Positions 23,260 through 34,810 of a stretch of 64,000 nucleotides of DNA are shown piece after piece. The position numbers and the translations under genes are program-made. The stretch spans positions 17,178,606-17,242,605 of the forward strand of contig NC_135009.1 in NCBI RefSeq assembly GCF_051020985.1, in the 5' to 3' direction. Source of the stretch: Nomia melanderi (taxonomy: Eukaryota; Arthropoda; Insecta; Hymenoptera; Halictidae). Within the stretch, counting starts at the first letter, position 1; the number at the start of each line of letters is the position of its first letter. The notes below the pieces were generated by a model. It searched no databases. It was not told the DNA's origin and saw only the letters and a program-made list of their open reading frames with translations.

Positions 23260-26200
23260 GACTTTTTGAAGTTCCTGTAACTTCAAGGGTGAACTATCGA
23301 GATTTTAATTGATAATTAATTAAGAGAACATGAACATCGTCGACTCCCAGACATAAAAAATTCGCGTTACGGTTGCTTGTATCGAGAGTCCAGTTGAACG
23401 ATCGGAATGAAATCGAAGTCTCAGCGTCGCTCGAAATAAAATAAAATCCTCGCGAGTGCCGGGAAGGGGATGATTGATTAATACGTCGGCGAGTAAGGAG
23501 CTCGAACCCCGCAGGATATTACAAGGTACTGCCAACTGGAAGCTCCTGATGCCGTCTACCGATTGCGGACTGTTTCCATCATACTCTAAATTCCGAGTTT
23601 ATATACGTCGCCGTTCGGCAACATCTGCGCGGACGCACGTGCTGGTCCAAATTTACTCAGCGCCCGGCATCCTCCGTATTACCGTTCCGGCACGGCTAGA
23701 TAACCTTATTACAATTGAAATTAGCGCGTTGCTAAGTGAATCAGTTAGCCCCCGGGCGGGCTTTAAATAATTAACGGGAAGCTTTGAATCGTAATGGCTG
23801 CCTTCGCGTTCTGTCGCGTCCAGACGCGCCGCTCTTAATTCGCGAGAAAAATAAAGGAAAACGTTAAGAAGCCCACGGCGCAACCCCGATAACGATTTTC
23901 CGTAGCGGACGGTCGCGTGTTGCTCGCGTTACAAAGTTAAACGTCCAAATGAATAGAAACTATCGAGTAATTTTTTTAATTAACACGCATCGTTCGTCGC
24001 GGTGCCTTCGGAATATTCAACGAATTTCGAAATTGGCTTTCTCCGAAAGTCCAGTGCAGAGTTTCAAACATGTTGATTACACGTTCACGTGTTTTCACAA
24101 AAAATTATTATCGCATTGTAATACCCGTGTCGGAAATATTCCAACGAAACGCAATAGAACGCGAACGTTGCACTCGCGGAACGCGTCAATTTGTTGGCTA
24201 CTCAATATTAATATTATTTTATACAAGTTTAAATGGATCTCGATTAATATCCTTCGAAGATCTGCTATAAAATACGATAAAGTTTACAAGAAACTCTATA
24301 AATCTAACGGAACTCGTCGCAAACACAGTTCTCACTGTTACCTTCCATTTCTATACCACGCATTCCTCTTAAAAACACAATGTCCATCGAGACAAAAGTT
24401 TCGAGAGCCCCAAAAATCATATAAAAATTAGAGAACATCGTTAGGCCGACAGAGCAGACGAAACAATAACAAAAATCCGGCGGAGAAACAGTTCCGCTCG
24501 ACCGGGGGAAACCAGAAAAATATAATTCGAGGCAGAACAACCCCCATCGTGGCGAAACTTTCCCGCGCATCCTCGGTCGAACTTTTCCGCGCAGCATCGC
24601 GAGGAGCATTGTTAACATCGTTAACAACGCGAGCTGTCTCGGTAGCCGTGCAACGGCTGAGAATTTCGGCGGCCAATCCCGTCGCGGGGATGATACGCGG
24701 ACCAATGGGAACGCCGGCGGTGGAGGTAAATCAAAGCCGGCACGGAAAAACTCGGTATCGGTTTATTAAAGCGCCCTGGGACATTTCCCCGTACTGATTA
24801 CACGCCGATGGGGTTATTCACGAGCTCCGTTTCCTTTTTTTCCGCCCCTCCGCCGGGCCGGCTCCGGTGAAACGTGTACCGGCCGCGATCGACGCGAAAT
24901 TGGTCCGATGCCAGATCGAGCTTAAAGCTTTTCTACTGTCCGCTGCAAATAATACAGCAGAAACTCGCGGCCGATCCGGACCCCGGGTCAGATATATTTG
25001 AAAAATCGCTCGCCGGTCCGTTAGGAAATATTTGCAGTCGTTTCGCGCGCAAACTAGCCCCCCGCGACGATCCTTGCTCCGATACCGAAGGGCTGTACCA
25101 TGTTTGGACTGTACATTACTGCGGGGAGAAGGTAAACCTTTGGGAATGTTACGAAATACTTATGAATGAAAGCGGAAGCGAAGTTTCCGGGGGTTTGGGG
25201 AGATTGGTATTGCTTTAATATATAATTGAATAACTTGTGTTATCTCTACCATGTGTATCAGTAGTTATTGTATACTGTGAAGTTATGTAGTTTCTTTGGA
25301 ATTCTGGAAATTTGATTCGGGAACTTTTGAGAGTGAAGACACGCTGATATGCTGACAATTGCGATTAACTACTTGGCTACTGGTGGCGTCTAAGGCTTGA
25401 GAAATTTGGTTTCGGTCTACTGTTGGTCGTTGAATATATCAAAGGGTTAATAGACTCTTCAGGCAATTCAGCAACGTCGAAGCCTGGTTAGAGATCTCGA
25501 AGTACTAATAAGGAGCCGCGTCGAATGAACGAGAAGAAGAATTCGAACGACGCGCGACTTCTACCGAACCTCTGGTAATTGTTAAGAAAAGAATCCCTCT
25601 CAGCCGGCGCGATTCCGTTCAAGCGACTGTGGCAATGCTAGGCGAGCACTAAGAGGTATGTAAATACACGCGGCGCGTACGTGAGATGAAATATAGATTC
25701 GAATACTTTCAGCGGTATCGATGCAGCGCGATGCATTGAATGCGCCAGCATTTCTGCTGAATATTCAGGCCGCCGTTTTATTTTGAATTGAGCGGCTTAC
25801 GATAAGCTTTCTTCATTGTGCGATGCCCGACCCTTCAGACGCGTGTTATGTACTACGTGGATGGAGAGCGGCAATAGGGGTAGTGCCATTGAAGAATATT
25901 AATGGCGGGGAACAGGGAAAAACGGTGTTCTTCGCGGCCGGGCTCTTGTAAATGAAACTTCTCTTCCGTTGAAGATTACGCTTGATACGGAAATTTCAAA
26001 GCGAGTCCTTTCACGCGACCGATTATGGCCGCCTCGGAGGGCCACGGTGGTGTCAGCGAGCGTCGTCGTTTTCGGGAAGAAAACCGGCGTGACCTCCTTG
26101 CGGCAACCACCCATTTACAAAGAAATTGTCGTGAACGCGCACGCTGCAACCCCTGCGCGACCGCTTTTGTCAGAGAAAAACAGATTTTTCTCCTCGCGTC

Positions 26201-26580
26201 ACGCTCGGCTTGCACGCCGCTCGACTTCTAACGGTCGCCCGCGGATTGTTTAGAAGCGACTCCTTACGAAATTTATTTGTTCGAGCAGTCCGCTTCCGCA
26301 ACGAGCAAGAAAATTAAAGACGCCGCAGCGTGCTACCGAGGCTGCAGCGAAATTAGAGGAAAATCTAGCACGGAACGAAAGTAAAAACGAGGAGTCCTTT
26401 GTGCGATGTTTCAACAGTTAACGGACAACCGGCAGGTAACAGAGGCAAAGAGACTCTGCAGTGTGCAACTACCATTGCGTAATTGAAAAACGCGAATCTA
26501 GCGATTTCTCTTATTACGTCTGCGAATACTTAGCGAATTATCTGGGAGACGAGCATGGAAAAGAGAAATCTGAGCAACGT
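23260..26580. other. Long non-coding stretch, no gene recognised
   Basis: Mixed sequence. The 160-codon frame at 23949 and the 114-codon frame at 24874 show no recognised domain. A possible short TTAA element (TTAACTACTTGG at 25365, AAGGGTTAA ending at 25450) is only 86 bp and its ends agree poorly. I see no RNA gene. Confidence 0.5.
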
Positions 26581-26783
26581 TTAATATTGGACTTACGAAA
26601 CGAAGCAATTTCGCTCGTATTGAATTCTATAAACATTATTTGCCGAATGTTGGGCTTGATTTTGATCGACGCACCCACGTGCGTCCTAATTATCTATTTT
26701 AGAACCCCTTTCCGAGATCTAAATGCACAAACATCCATTCATCTAAGAACGATAGCACAAACTATCCATGAATCTAGCGTTAA
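26581..26783. mobile_element. TTAA-type MITE, TTAACGCTAGATT subfamily, copy 1
   Basis: The right end on the minus strand reads TTAACGCTAGATTCATG. The left end reads TTAATATTGGACTTACG. Each mismatch between the left end and the subfamily form TTAACGCTAGATT is a transition, as expected of decay. The element is about 203 bp. A hairpin, GACGCAC-CCAC-GTGCGTC, sits inside at about 26668-26685. It is non-coding; the 130-codon frame that crosses it is chance. Confidence 0.65.
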
Positions 26784-27107
26784 ACGCACAACCTACGGCG
26801 AAGAAAGCTATTTCCAGGGAAACCCGATTAAAAACGCCCCCGAATTGGTCTAGATTCGCAGTCATTAGTTCAATAGAGGTGCGGACCGAAATAAATTGGG
26901 TCGATCGGCGAGCGGGCCCGAAACGACGTCGCCAAGCGCCGCGGCTGACGACAGCAGACACAATGGCAACGGTCGTGCAACCAGGCGGCAGTTTTCACCG
27001 GGACAAATCGTGTTTCCTTGCCGACTACTTTCTTTTTCTCGCGCCCGTCCGCGATGACAATGGACGGGGACGATGAACAAAAAGAATCGGCGGAAAGAAA
27101 GACGCGG

Positions 27108-27132
27108 GACGACGACGACGACGACGACGACG
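27108..27132 (+). repeat. (GAC)8 microsatellite
   Basis: Eight uninterrupted GAC units are present. The Asp-, Thr- and Arg-run frames over it are by-products of the repeat. Confidence 0.95.
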
Positions 27133-27379
27133 GGGTCTCGCTGTTCCGAGTCCCCATCCAGCGCGCCAGAGACAAAACAACTTTGCTGCTTTGGTATCAA
27201 TTGGATGTTGGATGGGAGCGCGTCCTTTCATTTCTGTAATTTCAGTCAAGGCACTGTGGATCGATGGGGCTGCACTCCGCGGCACTCGTTTCCGGAGAAA
27301 CCTGGCCCCTCGCTTTCCTGCTGGATGAAGGCGACCCTGCGCGCCAGGAAAATCAACTCAGGACACTCGAGTGGATGTT

Positions 27380-27750
27380 TCAACCCCTTGCCTTGTGATT
27401 TCCTCCTCCATCATGATCGATATAACTGTATCACTGATTTATTGAAATAGAAGACGTTTCGTTAGGCATGTTTTACGAGTAGATTTGCTTTGAAGTATAG
27501 TAATTGATAGCATAAGAATAACGTTAGCGCTGGGACTACCAGGTGAATCAAAACGACTCATTTTCGATTTCCTTCGTTACAATTATGAAAAGAATAACGG
27601 AATTCCCTAGAAATTCCCGAAGGAATTGAATAATGCATAATCCGATCGGGAATTCAGCGTTAAATGTTAATTCGAAAGAACCCGGGGAATAAAGATGATA
27701 ACGTTTAATACGAACTCTGTTTTCCCTCTGATTCTGTAGGTGCAGACGTA
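27380..27750 (+). mobile_element. TTAA-type MITE family B, copy 1, interrupted
   Basis: The left end reads TCAACCCCTTGCCTTGTGAT, followed by CATGATCGATATAACTG, CACTGATTTATTGAA and TTGCTTTGAAGTATAGTAATTGATA, all in the same order as in 28773-29050 and 36666-36897. The family sequence is interrupted at 27524-27663 by another MITE, then resumes with TTAATTCGAAAGAA. The right end is too eroded to place exactly. Confidence 0.65.
27524..27663. mobile_element. TTAA-type MITE nested in family B copy
   Basis: The left end TTAGCGCTGGGACTACC matches TTAACACTAGAACTACC of the element at 33453. The next bases (GGTGAATCAAAACGACTCA) match GGATCAGAATGACTC there. The right end is AGCGTTAA (27656-27663), the inverse of TTAACGCT. 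It is about 140 bp, shorter than the 33453 copy, so probably internally deleted. Confidence 0.6.
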
Positions 27751-28772
27751 CCAATTCCAATTATTCCAATATTTGCAAGAACGCAGGCGAACGGCTTGAA
27801 AATCCAATCAATCCCCAATGAAAAATTCCCGATGAATGCGAAGGTAATATAACGCATTCCGGGGGTCCGATAAGACGCAAATTAAATTAACTTCCCGGAT
27901 TTTCCGGCCGGCGAACATTTCCAAAGCAACGTTGACGCATTCCGCCCGTGATTTTCACTTCGAACAAAGCCCCGACTGCGACTCCTAAAATTCCGTGCGA
28001 AGCACACGCTGGAATATCATCGGAACCCCTGTAAATTTCATTCCGCGCGCTTCTAAACCTGCGTTTTAACACGCTGCAAATCGATTCGCGTTTCACGCGG
28101 CGCATGAATTTGTTATCGATACACTGAAACATGAATAATACAAGATACAGTGGCGATTTCGATGCTGCGAACCGTGAATGAGGCGAACTCCGCTAACGCT
28201 GTATCCGCTCGTTAACAGCTAAAGGTCGAATATAACGATTTTCCAGGGAAATTTGACGAACATCCCCCCTCCCCCCATCCCTGCCCCGCCGTCCGTCTAT
28301 TGCGTGGAAAGTTTCGTATTCAGGCGAGCGACGGCACGTCATCCGACAATTTTCAAAGAGAGAACTTTTAATCGCTTGCAAAATCCGGCTGCTTTCGATG
28401 GGGTATTGTATATACAAGCATGTATCCAGATATTATAAAATCCCGATGAAATTCGGTCCGCGTGAAAATCGTTTAATAAACGACATCCACTCTCCACGTA
28501 TTGATGAATTTTGGCAACCGGGCGGCGGGGGCGGGCCGGGGACACGCGTCGCTCGCAATTTTTCACTCCCGACGTGGAAACGTCGCGCAACGTTCATCCT
28601 ACCACGAGCGATCCGTGCTCGCTGCTTCGTGAACACCAGCGATATTTATACTGTCCAACTGTTATTCTTTATTAATACGCTATCGTCCTTCTGCTAAATG
28701 TTTTCCTTCGACGGACATTCGTCGGGGATCCCAAGGTTCTTTCGTCGAAGCTGAATTCGCGTTATAGAGATC
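27751..28772. other. Non-coding stretch, no gene recognised
   Basis: Unique mixed sequence with a C-rich run at 28264-28290 and a CpG-rich block at 28500-28620. Short overlapping frames only. Confidence 0.5.
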
Positions 28773-29050
28773 ACTAACGTTGTCTTGTTAGTTATTTGTC
28801 AATTATGATCGATACAGGTGCTTCATAATTGATAATTTATTGAAGAACGAGGAAAGTTCTATGTTCTATGTCTATGCTCGCTCTGAAGTATGATTGTTGA
28901 TAACGGGAGAATAATATTTCATTTGAATCCAACGGAATTATTGGATTTCGGAGACGAGTGGTGGATTTTATTTATGATTTCGACGAACGAAACGAAAATC
29001 GACTTTTTATGAGGGGAAAATCGTGAGTATTTTACGGGCGAAAGCAAATT
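28773..29050 (+). mobile_element. TTAA-type MITE family B, copy 2
   Basis: The left end CTAACGTTGTCTTGTTAG is a decayed form of TTAACCCCTTGCCTTGTGA. Family landmarks follow: CAATTATGATCGATACA, GATAATTTATTGAAGAACGA, CTCTGAAGTATGATTGTTGA and GGGAGAATAATATTTCATTT. The right end near ACGGGCGAAAGCAAATT resembles the inverse terminus. The element is about 278 bp, the longest uninterrupted copy in the window. Confidence 0.65.
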
Positions 29051-32000
29051 GAGGAGGCACAATGAAATTTTGTTCGGCGGAACACTGTTTCCGGAAAAAT
29101 TGAATTTGAAACGAATCGTGGAACAGGATTGAGTAATTTGCCTGCATGTTCCTCGTTACCGCTATTAGCCGCGTACATCGATAGTGGTGTAGTTATTAAT
29201 TTGTGTTTGGTTTTCTACCGAACAAACGTTTTTCTATGGAGAGAAGGAAGGGTGATCAACGAACTCGACGTTGCTCAACTATAATGTTACCCAAACGATT
29301 TTCAAACTCTGCTTTTACAAAACACAGGAGAAGATCGTCTTATTCCACAGGGTTCGTTCGCTTCTATTATTGAAAACAATCGACAATAGAGGGAAAAGTT
29401 GAAAGGCGTTTATTTGTATACCTACCGAACCATTTTTGGAATTCAAATTATTCGAAAACAGAAACCACCATGCAAAACTGTATCTCTCGTATTTCTTGTT
29501 TACATTCACATATTGGAACAACCGATAACGGTAAAGAAAAATCGAAAAGTCTGTTCCATCGTGTGCCCGTAAAAGGTATTCCCTATTCTGTATTTACATT
29601 TGCATTCTGAACGAATCAACAATAGAAGAACAAAACCACCGAAGCTCGAATGTATCGTATCAATCGTCTGATTCGAGCTGATCGAGAAGAAAATCTACAC
29701 GACACCCTGTTCAAAACATTTCCACGCTTCTCAGCACTAATCAGAAAGTTACGCAGTTCCTGGGACACCCGATAAGGACGTCGAGCAAAGTCGGGCCAAC
29801 ACATTCCGCCTCCACTTACAATAAAAGACTGTCCGCCTTTCAGGGTGTACTACTGGCGTCCGACTGTTATCAGCCAGAACAAAGGGCTTCTAAGAAAAAT
29901 TGACTCCCAAGAACTGTAACACATTCCCACCATGGAACGTGTCAGCCCTTTACAAAGGAATGTCGACATTCCAGCGCGATCAAATTTCCGTATTTGAAAG
30001 ACTGTATCGCAAACGAACGATTTAATTACTCAACCATCAAGAGAGCATATAGTTTCCCTTTTTCCTGCTGCTTAAGCAACTGATACGTAATTCAGCTTCA
30101 TCAGGGAAAAGTTTAGCGCATTTCAAAGCTTCCACGGCCGCAAAGGGCTGAAATAATCTTTTCGCGCGGCGTAACAAGACAGCCGTCCGCCGCAGCCCCG
30201 TTCGAAGTACGTTTAAACGAAAGGAAAACCGAAGGAGAAGCAGTCTCTCTTTCCCCGGGCCGCTCCCCGAGGTTCGTGTAAATGGATAAGTTACGCGGGC
30301 CGGATGCAAATGCTCGGAGCGTTCGTGAACGGAATAACGCGTTGCCCGCCTCCGCCTACGCGGTGTCTCTTTGTTCGCCCAGCAGACTACTCTCTCCTCT
30401 TCCTTTCCCCTTGACGGGAGGGTGGAACGAAAACAAGGGAACTCGCGACGAGCACGGGAACACCGGCAGAGAGAACGACGGCTATTCGAAAGGAAAATAT
30501 TTAGACTGCCGGTCGGCTAACCTTGAAACGGTCCGGTGAAACTCGCGGAAGTAGACGCCTGCCTCTCCGCGTGTCTCCTCCTTCGCTTTCCTCCTCGCTC
30601 GGCTGCCATCGATCGGAATCCAGGAAGATGTTTCGTACGACGAATTAAAAATATACGCGCGCCGGTGGCCCTCTGCTCACGCAGAGCTTCCTGACCGCTT
30701 TGGTATCACGTTCGTTTGTCTTACGGGCTGACTGAAAGATTATTGAACCGACGTCTCGCCTTAGACAGGGAAATAGGGTCTGACTTCGATCAACTATTCC
30801 GAAGGCTAACGTAAAAAGTTCCGCGCCGTTTTACGATTTTTCTTTTATGGAAGTTGACGGGACTAATTGAGTTTTTAATGACTCAAGTCGATTCGCGTTG
30901 CGCGCGTCTATGAAGCTTCTTGTATCTTTCATCGGAAGCAAGGGAAGCAGTGTTTCTATGGGACTGAAGTGCTCAGAAATCGTAGGAAAATTGTCAATGG
31001 AGTTAATGAATGTTATAGAGCAAGTTGATGGATGTAACGCGAAATGCTCAAGTGAATCTTGCCGAGTTCAACCATCGATTACACGCCCGTACAGGCAGGA
31101 ATCATTCGCGAGCGTCTGATCACCGAGGCTAAAAGAGAATCGAAATTCCGCGAACGGGAAGCGAAAACAACGTCGGTTTTTCGTGCGCGTCCGCGTTACA
31201 CGAATTCCCTAAAAATATCAGGTGAAAAAGAAGAGTGGAAAAAACGCTTGGAAAATGGCGGGTACCCGGCCAGGGCGGAAAAATGGGCTTTCGATCCGGC
31301 CGAAAAGCGGAACGCGTCGAGCCGGAGCCGAAAAAATGGCGGAAGTGCAGTTCGGCCCGAAGATAACGACCGCTTTCATTGGTAACTTGATAAACGGGCG
31401 CACTCTGCCTCTAACCTGATCTTGAAAACTAAAAGCGGAGCGAGCCACTCGACCGATGCGATGGTTGACAGAGTCGGACCACTTGAGAAACATTCGTTTC
31501 CATTAGCGATCCGGAGCGACGCGACGGTTCCGCGTTACACAACCATTAAAATCTGTCCCATAAAAAAAAATCCCCTTTTTCCCAGCCGCTATACGCCGTG
31601 GTACGATTCTCAGTGCCAACGCGATGTTTATTTCCAACCAGGACAACGAGAACCAGATGTCTGTTGACAATCGTCCGCTAGATACAGTCTGCAGGGGTGG
31701 TTTCCGTCGACCGAATTTCGGAGGCCAGCTCCACCGAGGGGACGAATTTTTCGAAGAACTGCATGTCTCGTGTAGGATTTATTATTAAACAGCGTTTAAC
31801 GCGGTTCGCGGATTTCGAAAACAAATTCTTGAAAGCCGCCACTGAATATACATTTGTTTTCTGTGTAAGCAGCTTCGGTATATTCGAATTCGCATAAAAA
31901 TTGAGACGTTTACTCGATTTTATTTGCGCTTCGAACTATAGAATCCTACTATGAATAAGTTCGTAGGTTATTCATTGCGTTTGGAAGTTTTTTAAGAATT

Positions 32001-32769
32001 GAGAAAATCTGACGATGCATGCGTCAACGCATTGCGTGCCGGCTAATTTTCGGAAAACTGAATTGTGCGGATGGCAGTTTTCAGTGAGATCGACTTGTAT
32101 CGTTATACATACAGAAACTCAGATATCAGATTGTTATGTAATATATTTTGAATAGATAATCGATTCGAATCAAACTGAATATCTTTTTAAATGCTACGCT
32201 AATTAGCAAAATTGCACAGCGAAGTGTTTTCGTATGAAAACGTGATTCCTAGTTACCAGTACACGATGTGTAACGCATTGGCTCGGAAATTGTTGTAAAA
32301 GGTGCGCGAAATATTATCGTTTGTTAATGGAGACGCGAGTTCTTACAACTGTGAAAGCATTGTAAAACGACGACCCAGTGGAACATAATAAAATATCAAG
32401 TTTGATAAAGCATCGCGTGGACCTTGTTCCCTTTTTCCCCGATGGAAGCACTGATCGTGCTAACGAGTTTCTGTCTGACTCGTCTTCTCGTTAAGTAGAC
32501 CGTAGAAACGCAAATATGAATAAACATTCGCAGTATATTTATTAAATTCGCACTGCGAGTATTTGTTCGCAGCATCTCACACGTGAGACTCAGTCGAACG
32601 GTGAGTCTAATTATGTTTATTGATATTTGCACCGTGTTATTAACGAAACACAATTTTCGACATGGGAAACAGTATTTAATCCTATTTCCATTCCTTTCTA
32701 GGTATATCTCTTCGAAACAGTTAAATATGTTTGTATTTCATTATAATAAATTAGTGAAAAGGTTAGCTA
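29051..32769. other. Long non-coding stretch, no gene recognised
   Basis: A possible mariner-like MITE remnant lies at 29568-29775: CGTGTGCCCGTAAAA at the left and, inverted, CGGGTGTCCCAGGAA at the right, about 208 bp. Around 30250-30620 and 31130-31530 the DNA is CpG-rich with short overlapping frames that show no domain. The rest is AT-rich and featureless to me. Confidence 0.5.
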
Positions 32770-32966
32770 TTAACCCTTGGATGCCACTAATTAATTACAC
32801 GCACTTTTATTTCTTGATATAAATATAAATTTTTGAAAATATATAGTTCATTTTATTGGTCTTAAGAAACTTCATATTAATTAATTTACATTTTCGAACC
32901 GAAGGATTTGAATATTAGACGACTTCCAATATTCCGTATGCGTCAAATTGACGCGTTCCGTATTAA
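32770..32966. mobile_element. Probable TTAA-type MITE
   Basis: The left end reads TTAACCCTTGGATGCC. The right end on the other strand reads TTAATACGGAACGCG, followed by a GCGTCAA-A-TTGACGC hairpin (32941-32955). End agreement is weak (TTAA, GGA and GC positions), but the length of about 197 bp, the AT-rich interior and the TTAA boundaries fit the other elements. Confidence 0.45.
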
Positions 32967-33452
32967 TTTCAAGAACACACTGTTTTTCATAAGAAAATCG
33001 ACTGGTCAATGAAAATCGCGTTTAATTAACCCCCGATACATAACACTCAATAATTCGATCGGTCGACGACTCCGCGCGACACTTCATTCCTTTTATAACG
33101 CTATCCGCGTGAATAGCGCCCTCCAATGGCTTACGCGTTTTATGGTTTCAATTTTACCGCGGTAGAACCAACAATCTACCGCCATAACGACACCGCAGCA
33201 TGTGTGCATCATTTACTCGCCTCGTTTCAGTAGCCCCGGTACGTTAAAAAATCATTTGTCCTTCAAATAAAATGCTCGGGCTAGAAATATTTTCAACGGA
33301 AACCGCCATTACGCTCCTTAATCGAGCAGTGTCAACCGTAGAATTATTCAAAACTGTGTTCGAATGAACAACAGTCACACGCTGGTTCAAAAAGAAAAAA
33401 ATGATCGCACGAAAACAGTATACCCATTTGTACATATAACGCATTTATTTAT
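32967..33452. other. Non-coding stretch, no gene recognised
   Basis: AT-rich. A short CGGTACGTTAA (33238-33248) looks like a lone TTAA-type end related to the one at 12014. No coding-like frame. Confidence 0.5.
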
Positions 33453-33648
33453 TTAACACTAGAACTACCAAATGGATCAGAATGACTCCTTGACTTCTTT
33501 TATAATTACTGGAAAGGTTATGCTTCCATGAGAAATCGTTAAAGAAGCCGATTTGGTGATACCTACTGACATATAAGCCAATTGAGTCATATGTTTTATA
33601 AAGAAATTTGGAAAAGTCAGTTTAAGTGCTTGGCAGTTCTAGCGTTAA
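33453..33648. mobile_element. TTAA-type MITE, TTAACACTAGAACTACCA ends
   Basis: The left end reads TTAACACTAGAACTACCAAA (33453-33472). The right end on the other strand reads TTAACGCTAGAACTGCCAAG. Seventeen of 20 positions agree. The length is 196 bp with intact TTAA on both sides. The interior is AT-rich and non-coding. A shorter relative lies at 27524-27663. This is one of the best-preserved elements in the window and therefore probably one of the youngest. Confidence 0.85.
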
Positions 33649-33679
33649 GTCAGACGAGTAAAAGAAACGACTAAATGAT

Positions 33680-34256
33680 ATTTGTAAGGTTACCACTAAC
33701 CTTGTTCTTCAAGCTGCACGACAGTCACTCCATGATCCCTCCGCTGACTGCAAGCTCTGGGCCCCGCGGATCTCCCGGCTCGTCCTCGATACTTCACACT
33801 TTATATCACTGTGCAAACTCGTTAGCAAGTTCCACGGAGACAGGAACGATACGTCGCGACGCGTCGTCCACGAGAACATGAACATACGGCTTGACGTCCG
33901 CGCGTGCACTGACTTCTGTTCGGCCGAGGCCAGGCCGCAGTCCATCCACCTTGGTCGAGCGTAGACTCGTCGCGCGGTTGCCATGACGATGGGTCAACAG
34001 CACGCGCTGCGCGCGCAAAGGAGACAGTCTCACTCGGGCGTCCATGACGGTGACAAGGACCGACCGACGCCGATCGTGTCTTCGCCGCGCCGCGAAATTG
34101 CAACACGATCCTGTGGAAAATTAATAACGACGCCTGTTAACTCGCTACGCGAGCGTGTCCGGCGGGCACTGGGTCTATTGGTCCCGCGGACCGGCGAGCA
34201 TAATACGGACACGAGGACTAGGACCGACACGGAACACGATTCGTAAAACCGGTGAC
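33680..34256 (-). other. CpG-rich block, possible first exon or promoter
   Basis: A sharply bounded CpG-rich segment sits between AT-rich MITE-bearing DNA. On the minus strand an ATG frame (34045 to 33806, 79 codons) begins in the context CCGTCATGGAC, and another (33984 to 33709, 91 codons) begins at ATGGCAAC. Neither shows a known domain. A donor-like CAAG|GTTAGT follows downstream on that strand at about 33695. Plus-strand frames are also open, so composition alone could explain this. It is a weak candidate for a 5' exon or CpG-rich promoter. Confidence 0.25.
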
Positions 34257-34610
34257 CATAATCATCCACTACGCTACTCGAATCTTGTGGCCAACAGCGT
34301 CCGCCAGTGGACCGGGAATTCTGGGTAACTAGAGACAATTATTTATTAACCCTCCGTAGGCTAATGGAACATTGAAGTCACGTCAGTGTATTAACATTCG
34401 GTTGATTTATTTCATTTTGCAAAGTGGCGAATAAAATTAAGTGATCAGTCAACTTTTATACTTTGTCAATGTTACAAAATATCTTAGATTTGTATAGATT
34501 TTATTATGAACAAAAACTCAGCCCATAGAGGGTTAACTATAAAGAAATATTTAAATATAGTTCAATTGAAATGCTTGAGTAAATATATTCTCGAACCGAT
34601 TCAATTGTGT
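34257..34610 (+). repeat. Local duplication, arm 1 (interrupted by MITE)
   Basis: ATCCACTAC at 34264, AATCTTGTGG, CCGGGAATTCTGGGTAA and, beyond the MITE, GAAATATTTAAATATAG at 34544 match the same sequence of landmarks in 34628-34810. Without the MITE the arm is about 165 bp. The two arms are adjacent and direct. Confidence 0.8.
34346..34536. mobile_element. TTAA-type MITE inside a duplication arm
   Basis: The left end reads TTAACCCTCCGTAGGCT. The right end on the other strand reads TTAACCCTCTATGGGCT; 14 of 17 positions agree and both TTAA are intact. It is 191 bp, AT-rich and non-coding. The neighbouring duplication arm has TTTTATCTAG where this arm has the element, consistent with an unoccupied site. 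Confidence 0.85.
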
Positions 34611-34627
34611 GCTGTATTGTAACAGTA

Positions 34628-34810
34628 CGATCCACTACTCTAGTCAAATCTTGTAGTCAATAGTGTCCACTAGTATACCGGAAGTTCTGGGTAATTATAA
34701 AAATTCATTTTATCTAGAAGTGTTTTTGCAACGCAGGAAATTTGAAATATTTAAATATAGTTGAATTTGAATTCTTGGATAAATATATTCAGAATTTTGC
34801 AATGTATTTT
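34628..34810 (+). repeat. Local duplication, arm 2 (no MITE)
   Basis: Landmarks ATCCACTAC (34630), AATCTTGTAG, CCGGAAGTTCTGGGTAA and GAAATATTTAAATATAGTTG (34744) match arm 1. The offset is 366 bp before the MITE position and 200 bp after it. The difference of 166 bp is the MITE minus about 21 extra bases in this arm. Confidence 0.8.

Noticed and set aside
24874..25218. 114-codon frame with a Cys/Trp-containing C-terminal half
   Set aside because: Looked mildly protein-like but matches no family I know and has no splice or start signals.
25365..25450. Short TTAA-bounded element
   Set aside because: Only 86 bp and the two ends agree at few positions; kept as a note only.
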